Of a stretch of 64,000 nucleotides of DNA, positions 34,019-46,000 are shown piece by piece. The notes under the pieces are model-generated. The model made no database searches. It saw only the letters and a program-made list of their open reading frames with translations, and had not been told where the DNA came from. Origin of the DNA: Leptidea sinapis (taxonomy: Eukaryota > Arthropoda > Insecta > Lepidoptera > Pieridae); assembly GCF_905404315.1 (NCBI RefSeq), contig NC_066282.1, forward strand, positions 13,106,501 through 13,170,500, in the 5' to 3' direction. Position 1 is the first letter of the stretch. Every line of letters begins with the position of its first letter. The position numbers and the translations under genes were made by a program.

Positions 34019-37000
34019 GTATAGACCAAATCAAATTTGTATCACTTGTTATAAACATTAATACATTACTATTTAATTTATGAATTGATGTTATAATCTT
34101 TAAAGTATTCCTTTAAACCTTGCAACAAATAACTAAGCTATTGGTTTATGTACAGGGAGGAAGTGTTGTTCATTTAACTGCTGATGTGTTAGCCAGAGTG
34201 TTTACAGAACCAAAATTATTGTGGGTCCCCTTGTCAAATTCCATTCAACTTGAAGCAGGTCTTCAAGCTCAAGGCGAAGGTGTTGCTAAGTTTGCGGGTC
34301 TCCCAGGACATGTCAGCTGTGCAACATTACAGAATATAAGTGAAATAACACCAAATGGACATTACGAACTAGACAAAGTACCAGTGTGGACTAAAAATGG
34401 CAAGAAACTCCTGACTGCGGAACGGTAACTCTTTGTTTTTATTAATCATCTGATATTATGTAAATTCTCAGTATTATAGAGGTACCTATATTTTATATTT
34501 CACTATATAGTTAGATACTTTCAACTATTTTTTTGTAACTACATCTACTTGATCCCTACCACAGATTTCCTCCACACACCACAAACAAGTGGAAGTGGCC
34601 TTAAACATTCTATTAGAACCAGTATTGTCCGACTCACACATTTGCAATTGAAATGTACTTGCAATGTACAGAAAACATTAATAAAACTTGCTACAAAGTT
34701 AAAGTTCCAGTTTAGCTAAAAGTTTATCCTGATTTAGAAAATTAAGTCTTCTTGAATAAATAAATGAATTATTCGGGTTGATTGCCATCAACATCAAGCC
34801 AATATAAAAGGAAATGCCATCAACCTAAACAATTCAAAGTCTTCTTGAACTTATAGTATATCTATTATTTTAAATAATAAAATATATGAAGACAGTTTCC
34901 CTTAATACAATTAAATTTTAGCATAAAACTATTAGTTCAGCCACTCAACACTAAAGATATAATATTATCATTATCTGTAATGATAGGAAATTATTTATTT
35001 TGCAATGGAATAGGGTATGTCCAGATCTTAAATATTACAATGTTGCCACTATCCAGCTTAAATTAAAAGCATGCTAAAACTTAAAACTTAATTAAATATT
35101 CATATTGTTGAAAGCATAGATTTTTTCACTCCAGTACTTTTCCAGGTCATGTTAATTCTTCTGGCTAGTCTGTCTATGTGACTTGTGTTCTTGATTTGTA
35201 TACCAAGTTATAATACGGTTCTGTTCATATTCAAGGTGTGTGTTGTTTTTTGACATGTGGTTTATTTAAATATTCAGTTATACTATAAAAATTATTTTCA
35301 ACCAACCATTTGAAGAGTCTTGGTATAAACATTTTCTTTGACAGTATTTTCAAGTCCTCAGGCAATTTGTTATATAATTTTATACACATGTCATGGCTAT
35401 TTTTAAGAAAAAGTGTTGTTTTAGGACAATGTTTCAAAACAAGTCTATGTGGCTGCGGCTCAACAGCTGATGTGAAAAGATATCTATGGTTACACACAAA
35501 TTTGCAGGCTTCAAAAATGTACATACATGGTAGATTTAGCAGATAATGTTTTCTAAATAGCATTTTGCCTCTACACCTACTATTGCACGTAAACATTTTT
35601 TTGGGCAACAAAAACTCGCTGAACATATGAACCATTACCCCATATTAGTAGTCCATAGCGTAAAACTGATGCAACATATCCATGATAGGCCATAAGGCAT
35701 AGCTTGTGTGACCCTATTCTTATTTACCTAATAAGTATGTAGACAAAATGATTAATTTTGTTACAAACTTTATCAATATGACTGTGTAGTTGAGATATTT
35801 ATCAATATGTATTCCCCAAAAAATTACATTATCAATTTAATTTATAACTGTATAATATTTTATATTTAATTGCATTTGGTGACATCCTTTTACATTGAAC
35901 TGTATATAATTTGTCTTTGATAAATTAACATCTAATTATTCATGTCAAGCCATTTTATTATTTTATCCAACGTCATATTTATTTCTGATTCATACTCTTT
36001 ATTATGACATGTTATATATATTTGTCATGTTTAATGTGAGACGATATAACAATTGCAATGTTATCAGCAAACATTAGGATCGATAATTAGTCACTTTACG
36101 AAAGTCATTTACATAAAGTAAAAACAAAAGTGGCCCCAATACACTTCCCTGGGGAACTCCACGATTATTATAGAGGCAGTTTGATTGGTAAGTAGTGACT
36201 GTATTTGTATTATCAAGAAAATTTAGTTGGATACACTGCTCCCTACCCTGAAGATACGACTTGTTCATGTTCCCCTGATTCCATATATTTCCATCTTACT
36301 TAGCAATATGTCATGGTCAACATAGTCAAATGATTTTGACATGTCAATAAAAAGTGCAATGGCACGTCTTCCACTGTCCATGTTATAAATAATAGATTCA
36401 ATTAAATTAAATATAGCCAGTGTAGTAGATTTTCCCTTCTGAAAAATTCTGTAATATAATCTGGAACACACACAAACAGACAGAGAAACTATAAACTACA
36501 TGCTGTGTGTGTTTATGTCAGGGAGGATGTGTGTTCTTGACAACTGAGTATCCTTGAAGGACAGAACCTATCCATTCTCTGGCTGAGAGAATGGATAGGT
36601 CTGTGATAACCATCCCCATCTAGGCATGCCAATATAAAAATAAATGCTATATTTTTATGATAAAATAAATAAAGACAGTCTCCCTTAATACAATTCAATT
36701 TTAGCACAAAACTATTAGTTATAGGTTCCATATCTGTAATACAGAGACTGACCAGCTCCTTGAGCGATGTGCTCAAATAGCTACAGATTCCGTATTGGAG
36801 CAGATCGCCACCTCAGAGACCAAGATTCCTGGTGATTTCAACCCTTGGGTCTGAAATCGAAACTATTTATGCTAAAATTTCTGTTCAACATCAATCTTTT
36901 CTATTGTTTTGGTGTGTAATTAATTTAAAGTATCTACTGAAATTGATTGAGATGAGTCAAATACTCTTACAGATATATGGAATTAATGGAAGTATTCAAA

Positions 37001-40000
37001 CCAGATATTATTTTGGCGATTGCAGATGGACGCACATCTTTAGATGAAGGATCTAAAAGGATAAGTAAATCAGTAGACAGAACACAAAAGATGTTAAATG
37101 TCTGTATGGAGAAGTACAAATGTTCCGAAGTCTTAGCGGATAGTTTAATATTAGGTAAGTGGTATAGTTTGTGTTGCCGAATTAAATCTGAGATTTCCTA
37201 ATGATTGTCAGATGAAATATCTCAATGGAAATCAATGAATAGAAACTATTCATTGGTTGTAGAGCACATAGAGGATAAATAAAACTATTCAAAAATTTTA
37301 CCGGTAGGACACAAATTGAGGAAATGCATGAGGTTTGTAAGGATAGAAGCAAATGGCATTCTATTGTCTCTGCCTACCCCGACGGGAACACGGCGTGAGT
37401 TTATGTATGTATGTAGGACACAAATCGCCACTTGGATATGTCAATAACAAACAAAAATCGAAACTTCTATCTAAATGAGTTTACATATTATTAAGTAAAA
37501 TTAAAAATGATTATTGTATATATAAGATACATAATAGCTTTAAGGGTGAATGTATACACTTCTATAATAAAGTCCCCGCCACTGTTCAGGCATTATCTAT
37601 AAATAAATTTAAATGTTTTATAAAAAAAATGGCTCTATTGTAAATCCTATTACTCCACAGTTGATTATCTAAATGATCGGACAGCCTGGGACTAGATTGT
37701 GATTATTTTATAGCGATAGAAATTATTGTACATATATTTTTATTGAAAAGAGTGCAAAGAAAGAATGCTGGGAGAGTGTCTAGCGCCACTTCTTCTCTCT
37801 AAGAGCGCCATTTGTTTCCGAAGTGGTAGTAGTATCTAGTATATTAGAAATGACATCAAAAATGCCTTTAATACCTTTTATTATTAAATTATTTATTGTT
37901 TACTCATTATGCTACCTTTATTACCAAGGCAGCAAGATACTAATAATTACAGTTGTTTTCAAGTATTTTTTTTTTTAATTTATTAAGTTTTTTTTATGCA
38001 TGTTCTGCACTTTTATTGTATTTCTTAACCTACTTTTAGGACAGTTAAAGTGGTTTACATTTATAATAAGATATTACTTTAAGAAAATATTCAAATTAAA
38101 AATATTTACTTTTTAGATGGTTGTAAGCAAAACAGTTTTTTGAATGTCTTAAAGGGAAAAATCCAAGCCAAAATTTTTATTCCTAATTATAATGATAAAG
38201 TTGAGTCATATTATATATCTTAAGCTGTTATTCAATCAATATACAAGTGAACATCATTTTGTCTACAATTTAATAATATAATTTTGATTTTTCAGGTGTA
38301 ATTGTTGGTTGCGGTAGTGAGAAAATGCTTGAGAAGAGTATAGAGAATATTTTCAAATACAGTGATATACTAGCCGGTGTGGCTATCAGCGGCTTATCGG
38401 ATGGTTCAGAGAGATCGTTCAATGCTAGTGATAAATTGTCAATCATATTTAAAAAAATTAGTGTGAGTATATTAATACTTTTTTTTTTAATAAGTAATAC
38501 TTTTTTGTACATAAGTATAGTTATACTCTTAATAGTGATTTTCATTATTATAACACTAGAAATAAGGGATTGCTTGTAACTAATTCTAGTAGGCTTCATA
38601 GGATACATAATAGCTTTAAGGGTAAATGTATACACTTCTATAATAAAGTCCCAGCCAATGTTCAGTTTATGTATGTGCAGGCTATATTTGTTTTATATTT
38701 AAAATTATATGTAATGTGACATCACCAAATGGCCCATCGGAAGACCAGCTTAGGTTTTCACACCAGCAAACATGCTGAGTTGGGACCATTTTTGTAACAT
38801 ATAGGTAGTATTCTGTCAGACTTTGTTTGTTTATTGTTTGTCTCGTTTCTAAGTTTTATTTTAATTTATTTGTATATTTATGTGTATATATGTTTCAAAA
38901 TAAACATTTTTCATTTCATATACAAGTCTCCAAACAACCACAAAAAAAGCGCGTACACCTTCCTTAAAGGCCGACAACGCTCTTGTGATTCCTCTGGTGT
39001 TGCAAGAGAATGTGGGCGGCGGTGATCACTTAACACCAGGTGACCCGTACGCTCGTTTGTCCTCCAATTTTTTTTTTAAATAAATTAACTGGCTCCGTCG
39101 ACTGAATGTCGACGATTCGGCCAACGTCAAGGTGGAGAGATTTTTTATTTTAATTTAGCTGATTGACGTATGTAAAGAGCTGATTTAAAAGGAAATGGTC
39201 GGTTGATATAGCTGTGGTTTTTTTTTGTGAACTGAAGAATAGGCAACAAGAGTTATTACAGTTAGTAATAAACACCCATAATTTTAACTACCTTGTTAGT
39301 ATCTAATCTAAGTTTAAGGGAGAAATGTGAGAATGTAAGCGGGAATATGTGCCTAATAGAAGCGTAGAAAGTATGGAGGATAGAAAAAAATATGGTACTT
39401 AAATAAGATTGTTCCTTCCTCATTGGAGGGACAGTTCCACATGACAATAAAATCCTGAAGACATCTGTCAATGGCTTGTGAAGCCAATGGCAGATTTAAA
39501 TTAGAAAACAAGGCTATACTTATGTGTCCTTTATTGAAAGCATGTTTGTCTCACTTGATCACAACATGTAAACATTGGAATTTTTTTTCCACAAAAATAA
39601 CTATGGATATAAATTTTTAATTCCAGGATACTATACCAAAGAATTTTTTGAAAGTTCTGGAGGGTTCCTGGAAACCAGATGTAGTGTTAACAGCTATTGA
39701 GTATGGCTGGGATATATTTGACGGATCTCTACCTCTGAAGTTAACCAACTTGGGATATGCATTGAGATTGCATTTTGATATTAACAAAAATAATGATTCT
39801 GTTTACGTGCTAAATATGAACTATGATCGGTGAGTACTTTGTGAACAATTTTTTATTTTCATAGTGATATCCCTCACTTATTGTTATTAAATTAAATTTG
39901 TAACCAAAATTAAAGAACAATGCGGGCCTGGAAACCGCGACATCTCGGGTTCCGTCCGAGCGCTCTTACACGGATCCAACCGTCCGAGTGACGTATTGTT

Positions 40001-43000
40001 CGTAAATCTTGGTAAGTCTTGTTCAACTTTAAAATAACAAATTGCTTAGATTTGAAAGAGTGAGTTATTGTATATTATTTGAGCAGGTTATCAACTGTAA
40101 AGTAGATCCTGTAGATGGAGCCACAACCTGAGAGTTGAACAAGACATAACAAGATTTACGAACGATACGTCACTCGAACGGTTGGCTCAGTGGAGGAGCG
40201 CTCGGACGGAACCCGAGAAGTAGCAAATTGTGTATGCAAATTAAATTCTTTGTGCTATTTCCTCTCAAAGACTTTCTTCTGTCTGCAATAATATGTATGC
40301 TAATGAGATTCAGATTTACGCCCACTCATCACTTGAGAATCTTCCTTAAACCACCATGTATAAAACCAAATATGTATGTGGAATGGTTCTATCAAAGTTA
40401 TATTGTATTGTTTTTAATTTCTTTCAGATATAAAGATGATTTCAACCCGATTCTCGATGGCTGTGAGTGTCTTACTTGCAGGAAACACACACGTGCGTAT
40501 ATTCAACATTTATTGAAAACAAGGGAAATGCTATCCTCGGTTTTATTGAGCATGTGAGTATTATTTTATGTTGTAATAATATTGAGAAAACTAATATTGT
40601 TTGCTTAGATAATTTATATGTCTAGATAGTCTCTTGCTGTTAGACAACTGATAAAGACAGGTCAGGAATATTAGTTTAGTGTGCGTGACAAGTTACGTCT
40701 TATAAGAATACTCGTGATTTGTATGACACTTTGTGTTAGTGTGTGTGAATTGCTCAAAATAGAGGTTAGTTCTAAACTCGTTTTTTTTTCGACGTTTTCA
40801 CAGCTGTCATAGTCTTTCTAGCTTTATAAATGATCTAAGATTGTTTATGTTAGATTATTAAGTAGCCTTTACATTAAAAAAGACGTGTACGTTTCGGGAG
40901 AGAGAGAACTTTAACTTATCGAAGTTGAAATATTTAATATTGAAATTGTTGAACTTGAGAAAAGCTTAAATTATTACTTAAATTTTATGTATATTTATTA
41001 TGATACTGTAAGAAAAGGTTATTTATTAATAAAATCTATTATAAATTGTAAAATATATTTTATTCTTAGTTATAATTCTTGAACATGTAGTATGTACATT
41101 AGAATTTTGTGTATGTATATTATTAGTCTCATTATTTAATCATATAAAAGTAACAATTGGTTAGAGTGAGAGAGGAGGAGCCTACCTACTGCTGCCGTAT
41201 TCGTGAGAGAAAGGGAAGCCAGACATGCGCCGTAACGCGTTACGTTACGAAGCAGTTTAACCTACCATAAGAGGTTATCACTTCAAAAATACATCTTTAA
41301 AAATTATTAACAATTTGGATGCAATACATAAACTGAAACCATTCTAAATAATACAGAAAACATAGTCATATACACACATAAATTTGAAGGTATATGTGAG
41401 ATGAACTCTAAAAGGGCTCACAGCGGGGTTTAATGCTTAGGTGAAACTGGTGAAAACGTCATCTTTATAGCAAGGAACAAGTCATTTATTTACTGTTTAC
41501 AGGCTAATTTCGGATATTCAAGGACTTTTTATGTTTAACCGATATTTTAACGTTATTTTAAACATCGTGATCATAGTCGCACATTGACACCCTTTTAAAT
41601 ACTTTTAATAGTCTTCATAATGCTCGTTTCCTTCCCTAAGATATACGAGGGAAGCGATGTCTGGTCCAAGCGTCATGCTCGTGTAAGGGCACTGCTTCTG
41701 TTGCCTGATCGGTCCTGTCTTTGGGGATTTTTACTTATTTATAGTTATTTACTTATTATATATTATACTTATTTATAGTGTATGCAAATTGGTACATTTT
41801 ACGTTTTGAGTTTTTTTACGTCACTTTTCATTATCTGTTTTTTAATTTTTTTAAGTCCAAAGTATTTAGTAACTTTGGTGCATCACTTTACATACATTGT
41901 GCAAAATGTAATGTGAAATGCTGAACCTGTAATTATTTATACAGGGTGAACCAAAAGTCCGTTTATAATTGGAATGATGATTAAAAAAAACTAATTACAG
42001 TGGATCAAAATTGTTTATTGATTTCGATAGTAAACAAAAGGGGAATTTATTTCTTAAAATTACATCATCCATATGCAATCCTTCATTATTCTGGCATTGC
42101 TGCAATCTAGAGCGGAAATTTTTGATAACAGCTTTACATATTTCTGTTGAGATGTTTTGGATTTCTGTGCGAATACGATCCTTTAATTCGTCAAGAGTTA
42201 CTGGATTGGTGTCGTAAACTTTAGCCTTAAGATATCCCCAAAGAAAAAAATCCATTGGTGATAGATCCGGGCTACGAGGCGGCCAGTTAATGCCCCCTCT
42301 TTTCGATATCACTTTTGGGCCAAAAATGTCTCGAGCTGCCCTTAACGAGTCATTACATGTATGACAAGTGGCTCCATCTTGCTGAAACCATGAGCGTTGA
42401 TTAAAACCAACAAAATCCTGCAGCGCGGGAGCGAAAAAGTTTTGTAACATGGTTATATACCGCTCGGAATTCACTGTAACCGCACGTCCTCTTGAGTCTT
42501 CAAAAAAGTATGGACCAATAATGCCTCTTGCTGAAAAGGCAGCCCATACTGTGACTTTGGGTGAATGCAGGGGTTTGTGATGCTTTAATTTCGGATTAGT
42601 GTCACTCCAATAACGACAATAGGCATGATGACAAATTTTGAGAAACTGTTCTATAATATTTGGAAATATATATGAATTATAATAAACATAATATTTCTGC
42701 GGAAAATTTAGGTTTAGTACTTAAAAAATAATTTTTGATTCATAAATTTAAAATTTGCACCAAAACGCGTCAAAGTGTCATGGCGTCGCTTGCTTACGTC
42801 ACTTTAGTGTACAAGGAACATTCGGTATATGTAAACATTATCTAATTCATATTTAATTTGGACATTTTACTAGTTTTTACATTAAAAACATGACTTCGAA
42901 AGCATATCGGTGGTGTTCCGTCCCTCTGTGTACTAATACGTCCATAAAAACTCCTGAGAAGTTATTTATTTTCGTTCCTTTCGATAAGAAATTAAGAAAG

Positions 43001-46000
43001 AAGTGGCTTGAACTTGCAAGACGTGATTTGGAAGGAATATTACCCACTACACAGCTTTATTTTTGTGAAGATCACTTTGACGTAAGTATTTCCTTTTTTA
43101 TTTTGTAGAATTTTGTTGCTAAATTCATTATAAGCTAATTTTATGGGAAGAAGTAAACATTGATATACAAACTTTTTGGAGGTTATGATTCTCTTACTCA
43201 CTGTTACTTATTATAATCAAATCCTCAATGAATGAGCTATTAAAAAGGTATTTTATTTCATTTTCAGTTACCAAATTATATGGCAAACTACATGGAGTAT
43301 CATGTGATGGGGTCAGTGTCGCAGATTCGCATGAAACCTGGGTGCGTTCCCTCAAAATTTGAATGCCAACCTGACAGAAGAAAACGAACTTCCGACTCAA
43401 ACGAAAGGAAATATAGTGCGAAAAAGCAAAGAAGAGAAGTCGTTGCAGAAGCTGAGCAAGAATTACAAAATAAAACAACTACAACTTGTTCTGTTGCAAC
43501 AGAACAGCTAGAACTTGAAGACCCAACCCCCGGAACATCAGCCATGCAGGAAAGTACTACAAAAGATGCACCTAAGATGGTAAATAAATCCATTCAAGTG
43601 TATATAACAAATAAGTTCAGAAGTAAAGCTGTTCAAACAGAAATAAAATCAGTAGATCAGATGACTTCACCATCGAAACCCTTTTGTCGTTCTGCTTTTA
43701 CTTCACCATTTAAATCACAAGTACCAAGCCATCCATATTCACCATACAAAAATGTTCCAAGAAAATAGGATTTCAGGCAGATTCTGACAGTGATATTTCA
43801 TACACACCATCTGTAGCACATAGTGAATCACCATCAGTGACATCTTTAAAAATTAAATCGTCTTCAGACTGCAGTGAATTAATTGAAGACGATAAGAAAC
43901 AAGAGGCATCAAGAATCTTGGCATATACATTGCAGAAAATAAAAAAGAACCCACGGTCTTACATTGGAGTTCCTAACAGTTGTTACTACCTTATAGATTT
44001 AATTGAAAAAAAGTTAAATATTCCCACACACCATATAATAATGTGCTTGAAAAAAATTAAATTAAATAGTAGTTTCAGAGAGCTTTCTGATGATTTTTCT
44101 ATTGATCCGACATATGCCAGCAAGATATTTTTGAAAAATATACCACTAATAGCTAGTTTGATGCGACCTTTTCTTGTTGTCTTAGATAAAGATTCCATAA
44201 GAAAAAATTTGCCTATGGCCTTTAGGCATAAATATTGCAATGTAACTTGTATTATAGACTGCTTAGAAATTGAGATAGAAAAAGCCTTCAAAAGCAGTGA
44301 ACCAGGCTCTCTCCTGGTCAGAATACAAAAAAGCTAATATGATAAAGTATCTTGTGTCTTGTACTCCTAATGGACTAATCAATTACATTTCTCCAGGATA
44401 TGGAGGAAGAATTACTGACACATTGTCGGTCGAATCTTGTGATTTTATAAAGTGTTTGCAACCAGGTATGCGTGTGATGGCTGACAGAGGTTTCAAACAT
44501 GTACAACAATATTTAAGAAAACAGGGAGTGAACTTAGTACGACCTCCAAGTGTTGCAACTGGTACAAAGCTATCAAAACATGAGGCAAGGGAAACAAAAC
44601 AAATTGCAAGCTTAAGGATTCATGTGGAGAGAGTGATTAGACGCCTATGTGAATTCTGTATGTTAAAGCCGCATGCATGTGTAAATGTTAATTTTGTCAA
44701 ATTGCTAGATGATGTTATAACCATTGCCTGTGGATTGATTAACTTACAAGATTCTTTGTTAAATAAATATACATGTTTGTTTGATCAAAGAATCTTGTAA
44801 GATCAAATCAATCAGCTTGATCAAGAATATATGCCAGTTCAGTTTCAGAATAATGTTAGATTCAGTTTCTGAAATCCTGTTTGACTGTACAATTTTGAGT
44901 GCAAGTTATTGTATATGCAGATAATTAAACAAAGAATCAGTATTATTTCGAAGTTCATTGTTACTTTGCTTAAACTCGTTTGTTTAATATGAGCTAGTCT
45001 AACATAAAACATTGATATAAGTGAATGTAAATGAATATTTATATAGTGTTGTAAATTAGTATATAATGTGTGAAGATCATCAGAGGTTTATCCTACAAAT
45101 AAAAACATTTTTACATAAACTGGTTTTTATTTATAACATTACACTTTTATATAACACTGGATATACATTATCCTTCCACAAAGGGAGGGACTATTACCTT
45201 AAGAAAATCTGATACATATTTTTCATCATACATAATTTCCATTATATCTACTTTCTTATTGGCACTGTAGTTGCAGTCAGCTACACAGAAGTAGCCTTTT
45301 TTATGTCCTGTTAGTAACATTTGAAGTTGCATTTGCACATAAAACTTTTGGGTTGGCTTCCCATTCTTTACATATGCTTTAACTGTTTTTTGACTCATAG
45401 GACACTTAATTTCTATTATACTATTTTCACAGATCCCATCAGGTGAACCCGCTAGCATGGGATAATTTTTAGATAAGAATAACCCACATTTTCTAATTTT
45501 CTTTTCCAGGTTGGCACTTACAGTTTTCCTCACTTCATCCTCCAAAATTCTACCATGTTTCATAGCTGTTGTGTCTGGAATTTTTCTACCCATTATTACT
45601 GCCATCAGAGTGCCGTCACTGGTTTTACACCTACTGAATTCATATGCTCTTGAAGCGGTCACTCTGCCATACCTTAATTCATACCAAAGCTTACTTTTAT
45701 GTTGCTCCCTTGTTTCTTCTTCTACATTGTTGATGTCAGCATCAGAAAATATCACACTATCCAAAAATTTATTACAACAGTTTTCTTTATATTTCAACAC
45801 TAAATTGTCCATTGATAGACTTAAAAGTCTATCAAAAACATAGTCCTTTTGGTATTTCATTAATTCACAGTCTGTTAACCTTCTTCTCTTCCCTTCTTCT
45901 ACAAACTTTTCGAATACTTCGGTATCAGATGGTAAGCTAGGGCTACCCTTAGATAATTCCGTAGCAGTTATGTATTTAAGGGTACTCCCAACTCTAGAAA

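Larger units (their letters stand above)
34880..36720. repeat. direct repeats flanking LINE debris in QTRT2 intron 2
   Basis: 34885-34938 and 36668-36719 share CCCTTAATACAATT-AATTTTAGCA-AAAACTATTAGTT with a few differences. The sequence before each (AATATAAAA-AAATGC) is also similar. They bracket the LINE fragment at 35231-36471. Confidence 0.45.

Noticed and set aside
43194..43593. Minus-strand ORFs over the THAP transposase
   Set aside because: Shadows of the plus-strand coding region.
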